Positions 48,019-58,255 of a stretch of DNA of 64,000 nucleotides are shown here, piece by piece. A program made the translations under genes and the position numbers. The notes under the pieces are model-generated. The model saw only the letters and a list, made by a program, of their open reading frames with translations, searched no databases and was not told where the DNA came from. The stretch is from positions 124,001 through 188,000 of the forward strand of contig JABYQS010000019.1 in assembly GCA_022592435.1 (NCBI GenBank), read 5' to 3'. The stretch is from Cerioporus squamosus. Taxonomy: Eukaryota; Basidiomycota; Agaricomycetes; Polyporales; Polyporaceae. The stretch's first letter is position 1; the number at the start of each line of letters is the position of its first letter.

Positions 48019-48977
48019 GCGATTACAGCGACGCTTCGGGTGTAACTGCCCTGCATCCCAAAGACCACACAACTTTTCTCGACGTCGATCTCATGGACTT
48101 CTCGCGGAGTGTGCTTTGTTTGTTCGTAGCGAATGAAAGAAGAAGGAAGGCTCAATGTAGTACTCTACGACCGCAGACATGTATTGAGTATGAAATTATT
48201 CACGTTTACTGACTGCGTACCGCGTTTGAACTTGAACCCTTGCGAATATATCGTTTCCTGATATTGTGCAGGAGTCTCTCCGAAGTAGATTGCTTGCATC
48301 AAGTCTGCCCGAATATTGTGGCTGGCGCAAGTCGAGCAGCCCCGCATGCGGTGCCAAAGAGATATCGGCTAGATCATGGCCAAACCACAACATTCCGGAT
48401 ATGGTAATGAGAACATGGTCGCACCTCCTGGGCCAAGGACCGGCGTGACTTTCGACAACTGGCCATCCGTTGTGAGTAAGACTGTGAAACGATGCGACAA
48501 CAGGTCGCAACTTCCACGCTCACTCATAGGTGGTCTGCGCAAGGCGCGAACGCGGAAGCACGGTTGTAGTAGTGGCTGGTAGTATCGGATGCGCCGAGAG
48601 CAACCTGGTTACCAATTCATGAATTACTGGGGTGATTTGCGGACTGTACGCACAGAAAGGACATTTCCAAGTGTGAGTGCACGTTTTGAATTCAATACTA
48701 CAGGAGAGGTTCAGAAACCACGGATGAGAAAGTGCAAGAGATTCCGGTGAGAGGTGACGGATGGAGGAGGGGGACAGTCAAGAAGTGGTGAAGGGAGCAG
48801 GGTATGTACACAGTAAGGGTATGGGAAGGCAAATAACGGTGATACTGAGTAAAATGCGCAAAGAGCGATGACGCTTGGACCGGACCACAGCCGCGAGAGT
48901 CAGCAATGGCCGCGCAAAGGGGGGTGAAGGAGACTCACAAGAGCGGACGTCCGGTGGCCCCTGCACCGTCTGGACCC
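48019..48977. other. Intergenic region downstream of fimbrin
   Basis: The fimbrin gene (+) and the small hypothetical gene (-) converge here. The sequence holds 3' flanks only. No frame has a recognised motif. Confidence 0.5.
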
Positions 48978-49268
48978 TCAGAATACCCATGGTACCGGAT
49001 CGTGGACTGGCGGAGTGTTGTCGTCTCCCTCCTCGCTGTGTCCATCCGGACTTGACGGGGGTGGCGTCGGTCCAGGGGATGGTGGTGTCGCCGTGGTGGC
49101 CTCGGCCACCACGGCTCCGTTGTGGAGCCCGAGAACTCTCCTTGCGGAAGCGGGCGTTGGGGGTGCTGTAGGAGCAACTGCTCGGTTTTCGTCGTTGGGG
49201 CGCGTCCGACCGCGTCGGGACATCGCATTGTGTCGGGACCGGCGGTTTGCAGTACGAGCAGCTGGCAT
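48978..49268 (-). CDS. Small hypothetical protein, basic N-terminus and Pro/Thr-rich tail
   Basis: A single open frame from the ATG at 49268 encodes about 96 residues. It starts MPAARTANRRSRHNAMSRRG, a basic patch that could be a nuclear signal, followed by RPNDENRAV. The rest is Pro/Thr/Ser-rich (APTAPPTPAS, TPPSPGPTPPPSSPD) and ends acidic. A donor-like CCG|GTACCA near the end suggests the last residues could instead be spliced to a further exon. A T/C-rich stretch typical of fungal 3' ends follows. I recognise no family. The frame continues open upstream of the ATG, so the start is uncertain. The codon pattern looks coding but the evidence is modest. Confidence 0.4.
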   Translation of the reverse strand: MPAARTANRRSRHNAMSRRGRTRPNDENRAVAPTAPPTPASARRVLGLHNGAVVAEATTATPPSPGPTPPPSSPDGHSEEGDDNTPPVHDPVPWVF

Positions 49269-49818
49269 TTGTGGTTGTGAGATGGAGAGAAGAAGTGGTG
49301 TTGTTTGTAGTGTTGCAAGGGCTTGCAAGTGAAGAGGGTCGACGTGAGCGACTGGGGTCTGGTGATGGTATAGCGAGGAGGAGAGAGGACGCGAACGCGC
49401 CCGCCTTAACTGGAGCGCTTGTTCACCCCCGCGGCATCCCGCACCGGCTCGCTTCGCGTTGCGTTCCAGATCGCGCGTGCATTGACAAAGCGGCCTTTGG
49501 ACTCGATAACACTTGCGTTGACTTGGTGACTGCATAATGCAGACTTCGACGTGCCTATCGCGCCTGCAAGGACAGGCTTGGGTTGCGAACGCGATCGCTG
49601 TAGAAATGCCTACATCGTGAGCGCGTTGTCCCTTCGATAGCACTCACCAAATTCCCTGGCATCCTCCGCGTTCAGGATGCGATTGGCTCTGGTGGGTCCA
49701 TATATAAGGCCGATCTTCGCCACGTAGACACCACATGGATACTCTGCGACACCTACTGATATAGTACATCGTACATCTGCTCGTAAGAATCATAAGTCGT
49801 TAGCAAGGTATGTGTAGA
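49269..49818. other. Intergenic region between small gene and amidase
   Basis: Both neighbours are on the minus strand. This stretch should hold the small gene's promoter and the amidase 3' flank. A GGTCCATATATAAGGCC sequence near 49695-49711 is TATA-like but lies about 430 bp from the small gene's ATG. Nothing else was seen. Confidence 0.45.
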
Positions 49819-51907
49819 TCAATCGACGGTATCCAAGAGAGTATACGCCTTCCCCGCATCTTTCAACAGGCTCTCGATCAGCTTCATACCTTCCAAGACC
49901 TTCTCCTCTTCAAGCCGTTTGCCGACTACTTGCACGCCGACAGGTAGCCCGTGCATCTTCGTTGCATCATACATCTTGTACATGTCGCGCTCAATAGTGT
50001 TCCTAGGAGCGAATTTGTCGAGAACATCCAGAGTTTTGTCGACGTGCGTCACCGGAAGAACACCTGCGGAATAGTCAAGCTGTACCGGATCCAGTCGAGT
50101 CAAGCTCTAGAAAAGGTCATAATATGAGACCACGCACGATGTTCCACAGGAACGTGTATCCGCATGCTTTGAAACCAGTCTTCATCCCTCCATGAGGGGT
50201 AGCAGGCAGAGCGTTCGGGACCGTCAGAATGAAGTCGAAAGCCTCGTCGCGCAACTTTTGGAACCACTGCTCGCGGTAGCCTTCTCGCTTCGCGATGAGG
50301 CCCAGGTATTCTTCGACGGTCTTCTCGGACCAGTTCTCGACGAGGCCTGCGTATGCTTCATCACGCTTGATGTGGCGGAGGTACCACGCGTAGAGGCGTT
50401 TCACGAAGCGCGGCATGGCGAACATGATACGGGCTTCGTGGACGCCAGGATCGTTCGACTCCCCCCAGCGTATTGGGCGAGTAGATACCTTGCCTGTAGA
50501 TGGCAGCATCAGAAGCAGCTTCTAGGAAGCGAACATATATACACACCTGCTTCTGCCAGCAATAGCTGGGCACCGAGTTTGAGTCCCTCATATGGACTTG
50601 GGGGCTCTCTACGGGATGTTCTTGTCAGAATACGAGATACCGTCAGGTACCGCATGGAGACATACATCACAACAACTTCATGCCCACGCGATGTCAACTC
50701 TGACACCACCACCTCCAATGCCCGCTTGCAAGCCGGTGACGGGGCGACGACACCTGCATCATCGGCACGTTGAACATGACATACATGAAGGTACCCTTCA
50801 GCTACGTGAGAAGTTACTGACCGTCGTCCCACAGTACACCCCAACGTATGGGTTTTCCGGATGCAAGGTCGATCTCTCGCCAAGGAATAGGCAAGACCTG
50901 GGTCGGACATGTCATTGTCACGTCAATGCTAACCGATCCCCCATCAATCACCAGTAAGGAGCACGGCTCACCGAATAGTCATATTCCCAGGGCTTCATGC
51001 TCATGATCGCCCTCCAGAAGGTTTCCAAGTCTTCGAGGGTGCGCGTCATGGGAGAGTATACTGCGGGGATGCCCTCTTGCCCGGGCATACTGGTGGCATT
51101 CCCGGACTTCAGGAACCTATGCATGGATGCTTTGATCGTGTACACTCCCGAGAAATGTCTTCATGGTCGGGCTCAAGCTCAGTAAAGCAGGTGCGCGGAG
51201 ACAATTAAGACTCACGCCGGCGCACGAACAGATCCAGCGACATCGGTACCAATGCCCAGACGAGACCCGCCGTACGCGAGAAGCGCTGCTTCGCCGCCGG
51301 TTGAACCTCCAGGGGAGTAGTCCTTGCCATGCGGGTTGGTGGTCCTTCCGAACACGTCGTTCGCAGACTCGAATGAGAGCAACGTGATAGGCACGTTGGT
51401 CTTGACGAACGGTATCGCCCCAGCATCTTTCAGGAGTCTGATGAGTGCAGAGTCCTTCTGCATCGGCTTCCCGACCCATGCGGAGTAGCCGATGCACGAG
51501 TCCTCGCCCTCGACACCAACGGTGTCCTTGACACTGATTGGCATGCCCGCCAGAGGTCCATCGGTGTTGCACGTCTTCGCCCATCCTTCGGCTTTCGCGA
51601 TCAGCACCTCCGTCAGACAGTTCGTCGCAGCGTGCGCCTTGAGCGCCTTCTTGCTGTACGCGAGGAGGACCTCCGAAGGCGTCAGAGAGCCCGTTTGCAC
51701 GCTCGCGATCACCTCTGATGCTTGTCGCGCGAGGAGAGTTCGCTGCTCAGCAGAGATAGGAGCATGGAACTCGGGTGAGAGACTACGGATACGGTCTTCA
51801 CGCTCCTTCTGTTTGGCCGCGCTGTGGTACAAGTCCGTCAGATATGGTTGACGTGGCAGTATTTGGAGCAGCTACCATGCTCGGCGGTGAGCAAAGAACG
51901 AGAACAT
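49819..51907 (-). CDS. Amidase-signature family hydrolase (general/fatty-acid amidase type)
   Basis: There are eight exons: 51907-51876, 51821-51216, 51158-50972, 50897-50822, 50753-50666, 50608-50547, 50493-50138 and 50079-49819. They give 555 residues, a normal length for fungal amidases. The Ser-cisSer-Lys triad is complete: Lys109 in GMPISVKD, Ser184 in SPGGSTGGE and Ser208 in GTDVAGSVR. The 75- and 24-residue spacings are identical to those of fatty acid amide hydrolase. Other family blocks are AHFSGVYTIKAS, YSPMTRTLEDLETFWRAI, LPIPWREI, TPHGGMKTGFKACGYTFLWN and LDYSAGVLPVTHVD. The enzyme should hydrolyse carboxamides to acid and ammonia; the substrate cannot be read from sequence. The start ATG at 51907 gives MFSFFAHRRA, which may act as a short hydrophobic N-terminus. 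A nearer acceptor (50107) for the last intron would add nine residues and is less consistent with the family. Confidence 0.95.
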
Positions 51908-53768
51908 GGTCGATGTTCAAGGTTCGTCAACGTCAGTGGCTTGTTCGTCGGTCCTGCGCGTTATCGGGGGGCGTTTGCGGGTCTGTACATTCCTGTCAGC
52001 AGACCAAGGCTTCGCACGCGGTGCCGTCACGGCATTCCCGGAGCCTTCGCACTTGCCAGTGAACCCGACGCGAGCCCCTCTCAGGCGACTCTACCCGCCA
52101 AGGCAGACGAGGATGGGAGCAATGGTGCTGGACGCCGGGAGAAGTGAGTCATCAGACCAGACCTTCCAAGAATAAATCCTGAAGAAGAGACTGTCGGAGG
52201 ACGTCGCGCTACGTCAGCACTTATGTTCATGGCTTGCATTGCTGTTGGACCTTGGTGATGGAGAGGAGAAGTGGGAAAGTTGTCTATGAGAATCGATCTG
52301 TCCAGAAGACATCGAGTCCGACTCCGAGGATAGAGGAGGACAAGTCCGGAGGACCGCGCCGGGTCTGAGAAGGTCACTATACTCAACGCCCGTCGCTCGA
52401 TTTGGTGTTGTGTGGTACTAAGTAGTGTGCCGCCCGCCGACTCGACTTCAGGGAGTTACTATCCTATAGTAGAGTGGCGGACGAGACTGCACATGAACGA
52501 CACCGCCGTATCAATCAGTGGGAGTATTAGCTGCAAGGTAGTTCGACGATTTCTTTTCCTCACTACTTAATCCATCACTGGTCATTTCCGACTTCCTGAG
52601 ACCGATCGCCCAGTTCGTGCACAGGTTGAAGAAGCCTGCATCGTGCACACATACATACTGCCATCGCATCAGGGACACAGAGGACGTCCGACGGACTCAC
52701 TCCCATCATTACGTGCACGTCCTGATCTCGACAAGGCGGACTCGGGCTCATCAGGACCTATCATATCACAGAAAACTGAAAAAGGCATGTCAGCCATGTC
52801 AGCGTGGGTGAAGTTTGCGAACGGACGTCGAAAACCGAGGAGTACTTATGGGCCATGGCAGGATGCGACAGGGCATCTTGACGACGAACACGGCTTGGCT
52901 CGCTTCTGCAGACTCATAGACTCATATCTCTCGCGTACGCGCCCAGCAGCGCGCTCGGGGAATCGTGGTGTCTTCGCGTGACCGGAGAGTCTCTGTCTGT
53001 GCAGTGTGTATGTGGACGTCGAGGTATGGACTTGAAGAGTGACTCATCCCCAGTACCTGACGGACAATTCCACTCCAGCCGAGAGCACTCAGCAGGACGA
53101 CGAAGTAAAAGACTATAAGTGATATCGTATTGTAACCCGTGTCCGAGGTCCATATGCAGTGAATGTACCTGAAAGAAGTGAAGTGCGAGTGACTACAGAA
53201 TGTACAATGGTCCATGGAGGTGGTGTAACTCGAGAACAGGGTCACCGTGATTACAACAGCAGCTACATAGAGCCGTCGTTTCCGTCTAGTGTAAGAAATC
53301 AGTCATAAACATAATGAGATGAGTAAGGCATGATGATGAAAGCGCGATACAGGATCCAGGTGTGACCAAAGTCATGTCAGGCAAGTTAGAGGGAGCAGGC
53401 AGTAGAGGGGAGGAAACGAGCGGTGCGTAAGGAGCACAATAACGATAGTAGTGGCAACACAGTGAAGGAATGGGGCAAGAAGTGCTTTTGTACAACAACG
53501 TCCACATGGTTCGTAGAAGTGGAGGGGCGAAGTCGGCGATCCGAGGTGCGGCTCTACGCCGTCAGGGTGGGCCTGTAGGCATAGCCATGGCGACAAGCCC
53601 GTCGTCCTTCTCTAAGCGCGAGAAAGCCGTCGTGCGGCGCGTTGCAGGCGCCGCCCGTGGCCCCGCCACGCATCGCCCACGGTCTACCGCATGCAACCGC
53701 CCAGTAAACAGTCCAGCCGAGGCTCGTACTCGAGGCCCGATGCGAATAGAATCGCGGCAGGCTCTGAA
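51908..53768. other. Intergenic region upstream of the amidase gene
   Basis: This contains the amidase promoter and the 3' flank of the Ser/Pro-rich gene (both minus). One minus-strand frame at 52922-53245 includes a hydrophobic stretch, ISLIVFYFVVLLSALGWSG, ending at a GTACTG donor. It might be an exon of a small membrane protein, but I found no partner exons. A minus-strand frame at 52081-52386 has no motif. I annotate no gene. Confidence 0.4.
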
Positions 53769-55229
53769 TTATATCTTGATCTTTGTCGACTTGAGCTCCC
53801 GCAGCCTCGGGATAACGTCGTGCACCTCGAGAGGCTCCCAGATCTCACCTTCTGGGGTCAGCGTCACCTCCACGATCTCCAGGCGTCGCAAGGCGCGAGG
53901 CTCGGGGGTGCCCGAGCCGGAGCCCATAGAGCGAATGCTCATGTCGTCAATAGACTTGCTGTGACCGCTAGACCCGTGCGAGCCGAGGGTGCTGGGGGAT
54001 CCAGCGCGCTGGCCGGGGCGCAGCATCCTGTCATCCATCGAGACAGAGGCGTGGCCGACAACAGTTTCATCCTCGTCGCCGTCGCTCCATGTTGGCTCAG
54101 ACGCGGAGGAGAGAGTGCGGCGGCCGAAGAGACGCGTCTTCGATGCGATGCGCTTCAGCGTCGACTTCCCCGACTGTGCGAAGCTTTGGGATGACGAGAC
54201 GGAGGGTGAGAGGGACGGGGCAGGTGACGACGCGCGCAGGGGCTCCCGCGGGAGGTCCTTCGTACGAGCAGGCTTGAGTTCGAGGTCCTGCGTGTGTGCT
54301 CGTCCAGCACCGTCAAACGGCACGATTGAAGTCGTGGAAGCCGTGCGCTTTTTCTGCCGCACGGGCGCGGCAATGAGAGGAAATTGCTGGTGAGGTGCGG
54401 GGGACGCGGGGGTCACGGATATGTACGGACTGATGATGGGCTGGCCGATGGGGGGCATCTTGCTCTGGAGAAGAGGGTGCGACTGTGAGCGCGGCGGGAT
54501 GGTGAGAGGTGAGATTCGAGGTTTTGTCTCGGCAGGGAACGCCTCCACAGCCTCGTAACTTCGGGCGGAGTCTGACGAAGCGGTCGTATTTAATGAGGTG
54601 CTGGACACATTGGAAGGTGATGTCGCGGGGGACTGCGCAGAACCCGCGGGGGAGAAGTTCACGCCGCTGTCGCTGTCACGGCTGTCGCTACTTGATGGAG
54701 AAGGACGCATCCCGCCATATCGTAGAGCAAGCTCTTGACGTGAAACCGTCTCCGTGGTCGTACTGTCATCCGTGTCAACCTTTGGAAGAGGTGGAAGAGG
54801 ACGCTTGAGACGAAGCGCAAGAGACTGCGTGCCGGCAGTAGGGAACACTGGTGGCGGTCGAGAGACGAGGGACGGAGTGCTCAAATTAAACTGTGTGAAG
54901 ATGACAGGGGAAAGCGGGGACAGACTCTGAGGGCTGGTGGGCGTGGACGGAGATGTGGAAGGACGAGGTGTAGGTGCAATGTATGACAGTCGGCTCCGTT
55001 CGTACTCGTCGTTCCGCCCAAAAGTAATGGGACTCATCGGCATATCGTCGTCGCTTTCTGCCGGAGAAAGTGGTGACGACTTCGGCGTGTAGACGAAGGC
55101 ATCTCGGTGACTTGCAAGGGAGAGGGGTTCCGTGGAGACAACGATACGACAGTCGAGATCAGAGTCGTTCCTAGAAGATTGTGGCATGACTTCAGCAAGA
55201 GCGGACGCAGTCGGTAGAGCAAGAGCCAT
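53769..55229 (-). CDS. Ser/Pro-rich intrinsically disordered protein with a conserved-looking C-terminus
   Basis: This is a single-exon gene of 486 residues starting at the ATG at 55229 (MALALPTASALAEVMPQSS). An in-frame ATG at 55286 would add 19 residues of leader-like sequence. Most of the protein is Ser/Pro/Thr-rich with many SP and TP sites. Basic patches (KKRTAST, KSTLKRIASKTRLFGRRTLS) could bind 14-3-3 proteins or be phosphorylated by AGC kinases; this is inference. The last 45 residues (RRLEIVEVTLTPEGEIWEPL followed by EVHDVIPRLREL) are ordered and probably the functional core. No named family is recognised. Both the length of the frame and its composition favour coding. Confidence 0.85.
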   Translation of the reverse strand: MALALPTASALAEVMPQSSRNDSDLDCRIVVSTEPLSLASHRDAFVYTPKSSPLSPAESDDDMPMSPITFGRNDEYERSRLSYIAPTPRPSTSPSTPTSPQSLSPLSPVIFTQFNLSTPSLVSRPPPVFPTAGTQSLALRLKRPLPPLPKVDTDDSTTTETVSRQELALRYGGMRPSPSSSDSRDSDSGVNFSPAGSAQSPATSPSNVSSTSLNTTASSDSARSYEAVEAFPAETKPRISPLTIPPRSQSHPLLQSKMPPIGQPIISPYISVTPASPAPHQQFPLIAAPVRQKKRTASTTSIVPFDGAGRAHTQDLELKPARTKDLPREPLRASSPAPSLSPSVSSSQSFAQSGKSTLKRIASKTRLFGRRTLSSASEPTWSDGDEDETVVGHASVSMDDRMLRPGQRAGSPSTLGSHGSSGHSKSIDDMSIRSMGSGSGTPEPRALRRLEIVEVTLTPEGEIWEPLEVHDVIPRLRELKSTKIKI

Positions 55230-56146
55230 GATAAAAGAGCGGCAAGGAGGGAAGGGGGAAGAAAGGGTATAAGGAAAAGGGAACAAAAGCGGAGAGGGTA
55301 TAAGGTGGAGGGTGAACGTAAAGCTGGGCGCCGATGCGTTTCAGGTATATGAAGCCAGGCTCGTTGTCGGCACTCCGGGCAACGGCTAAGAAGGTTGATC
55401 ATCCTGTGCACACAAGCTCCGTCGTGCGGACGTTTGATGAACACAGGTGACGGACCTGGTGTTGAAGGAATACTGTATCACCACATGGGATCACCCCACG
55501 ATCCGACAGTGTGGGATGCTCTCAAGCTGCGAGCACGAGCGCGTTTCGAGCGGCTCCCAAGAAGCTGCGAGTGGCAGCGTGGGTTTGCGAAGTCTCCGGC
55601 ACAGGTTCATTCGCCGAGGCCGCCTGTAGGAGCCAGTAAAAGGGTCCAGCCAGAGAGTCAGCCTCATATAGCAGGCCGCACTCACAAGGGGCGAGGTGCA
55701 TGTTGTCGGCCAATTACCGGCCGCCAAACAGCAACTGAACAGTCGCTCGAGATTGATGTTGAATGGTGATCACAGTCGAGTCGCAAAAGCACTACGTATC
55801 TTTTCGGGATTTGTAGTCAGCGCAAATCCAGGTACGACAGGAGTATCGCGTTTACAATCACGGCAATGGAGATAAGGGCAGGTAAGCCGATCATTGACGT
55901 TGCGGTCTGCATAGGTCGCGCTAGGCGGTGGCAGGATGAGGTCAAGCTGAGGAGCGCTCGCGAACTGGCTGTGTGACGTGTGACGGTGACCATCATCACG
56001 CCGTGACGCGGCGTCACAGCCCCGGCGAGTCTGAGCCAGAGCCTTGACTGGGCGAGCACATTGTTGCCGACGACGACGACGATTCATCCGTTCTTCTCTC
56101 CGCTCCTTTCGTTGCTCCCGTCGCTGCCCTCTTCGACGACCGCGTC
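55230..56146. other. Divergent promoter region
   Basis: The Ser/Pro-rich gene (-) and the DUF7137-like gene (+) diverge from this 0.9-kb stretch. A GC-rich dyad (GTGACGCGGCGTCAC) at about 56003-56016 could bind a bZIP-like factor. An open frame in phase with the downstream gene runs from about 56049 to the ATG at 56147 but has no ATG of its own. Confidence 0.4.
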
Positions 56147-56768
56147 ATGTCCCAGAGCTCCTCGACCTTGTCCATCCCACAGTCGGCGCCAGCAGGCAGT
56201 CTGACCATCACGAAGCCTCCGCAGACTGCGACGTCCTACTTCAAAATCGCACCGTCAAACACCGTAACCTTCGGATGGAACTTCACAAACGTCCTCTCAA
56301 CACCAACCCACCTCACCGTCTCTGCCATTGGTGAGAACGGCAACACCTACCCCGTCGGTCCCACAGACGGCATCATCCCCGGAACCGCGACGGAGGTCAA
56401 ATGGGACCTGTGGTCGTACCAGCAGGCGCATTCAAATCTTCCCCTTGGGCCTGGCAGCTACGTGCTGCACATCTGGGATGACCGAGGGCCGGGAGCGGCG
56501 CGCTCGCCTGGTCTGCTGCAGGAGAACTCGGCGCTCCAGTTTGCGCTCTACACACCACTGCCCTACACGCCTCTGCAGAGTACGTGTTCTTCACAATCTT
56601 TGGAACGTATCAGCTGTGTCTAACAGTTTTGTATCAGGCTGGACGTGCGTAGCATGCAACGGCGCATGGTCCGACTTTGCCACACATCCCGCCTTCGTCA
56701 GTCTTACGGTGACCGTCGTGGTCATGTTCCTCTCCGGCTACTCCCTCATCCGACAAGCACTCCATTGA
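56147..56768 (+). CDS. DUF7137-like single-pass membrane protein
   Basis: There are two exons, 56147-56579 and 56638-56768, with a 58-bp intron, giving 187 residues. The N-terminal half reads SIPQSAPAGSLTITKPPQTA, then YFKIAPSNTVTFGWNFTNV, NTYPVGPTDGIIPGTATEV, YVLHIWDDRGPGAARSPG and LLQENSALQFALYTPLPYTP. The C-terminus has WTCVACNGAWSD and a transmembrane span (AFVSLTVTVVVMFLSGYSLI) near residues 160-182. This layout matches a fungal family of secretory-pathway membrane proteins of unknown function that I know as DUF7137. Family members usually begin with a signal peptide and a Ser-rich stretch; here the ATG at 56147 lies inside what would be mature protein. Either an upstream exon is missed or the gene is N-terminally short. 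Identification of the core is good; the start is uncertain. Confidence 0.85.
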
Positions 56769-58255
56769 TGGCTCAGAGCGATTGCTGCTCTGCTGGTTGG
56801 GTCGGGCTGGGTTGATGCTAGAGCGTGGGCTTCGGAGGGTCGGCATGAGGCAGGGCGGATGCGGAGTGGTGCGGTTTTCTCATGGATGATTATTATGGAC
56901 ACCCCGGACATCTGATCACGACGCTACGTCTACGCTTTGGTCGCATATGTTGTTCGCTGGTTGACTTTCTTTTGCATGGACTTCCTACCCTCACAGCCTT
57001 TCATAATGTGTTACTGGTTCACTTACCTGATCACGGCGGATGGTCCTGGCCTGAAGCCGTCTTCCCATCGCTCGACGTGAGACATGCTCTGCATTGAGTC
57101 TGTCTTCCCCATGGTTAAGTTGGAAGAATACCCGGTCTCCCCGGTGAGTACAGCGCAGCAGCTGTCAGCTCGACAGCCCGATCGAAGAGGATCGAAGCGA
57201 TCAGTTGCTAACCGCATAGTTCGAGGCAAGCACCATACCATACCAGGTTGCGAACTGCTCTATCGTCCTCCGAATTTGAAGTCTGTCACTTGTGTCAATC
57301 CGAGAACGCGAAGGTTGGTTGCTATGTGGAGACCGGACCCTTGTCGTGGCCCGCGCCCGCGACCACATTTGTACTCAACGTGAACTGCCTCCTATTACTG
57401 CCTCCGTGCGTAGCGCCTCCTTCCTTGTCTTCGTCACACTCATCATTGACAACCATCGGTCGTCGTTCTTCTTGCTCGGCCTCGGCCTTTGTCTAACATA
57501 TTCACAAGCCTTGGCCTCCACCGAGCGATTCGCATTGGGCTCGGAGCTTACGTCCTGAGGTAGGCGGTCCTCGAAGTTCGGTCTCAATCCCTGGGCGCAT
57601 CCGGCAGCGGTAAGACCGGCGTCGCCACAGGAAGAAACGCCACGCGTTGATTCTGGGCCTCCGTCGACCATCTGTTCGTGTCCCAATGTCGGGCAACGAC
57701 CCGAGTCGGCCGATCGAAGGTGAAGGATTCCCGCACACATATCATCCGGAAGGGCTGCGCATGAGACCACCCAGCGGCCATACTAGTAGGAGTTCGCTGG
57801 CGTTCCGCCGCGTATGACGCGCACCCTGCATGCCTCTGCGTTTTGGGGTTCTTCGCAAGCACGAGGCCCAGGACGATTGGGTCTCACTACTCAAACTGCG
57901 CGGAAGTCGTGGTCGCCACAAGCCCGGTGTTCCTCTCACGCAGTCAGCGCCAAAAGGCCCGCTCTCCACGCTCCAGGCAGGCTGCTGTCGCTGATCATGG
58001 CAGTGACGTTACCGGTAGCTGTCCCCGTGCCCTCAGGCTTCCGCGTTCCAATCCCGGCGTACGAGCTGCAGGGCGTCCGGACTGGGGAGACGCAAGCCTG
58101 CATTGGAGGCAACTATGAATACGCACAAAGAGATGCCTCGTGAACCGCAATTATCTGTGCTGCCTCAGTTAACCTCTGTATTTTGCCGTGAGGATCTGGT
58201 GTGGAAACTCTACTCCGGCCCATTCAGTCGTGCCCTCGACCTAGGGCCCATGGCG
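56769..58255. other. Convergent intergenic region
   Basis: The DUF7137-like gene (+) and the metalloprotease gene (-) converge here. Small frames such as those at 57.4-57.8 and 57.8-58.1 kb have no recognisable motif or splice structure. I see nothing else. Confidence 0.45.

Noticed and set aside
50107..50137. A 31-bp ultra-short intron in the amidase gene.
   Set aside because: A 58-bp intron ending at 50080 is equally in frame and gives the family sequence LDYSAGVLPVT without an odd nine-residue insert.
52922..53245. Hydrophobic minus-strand frame as a small membrane protein.
   Set aside because: One hydrophobic stretch with a donor but no partner exon or start context. It is more likely 3' flank of the neighbouring gene.
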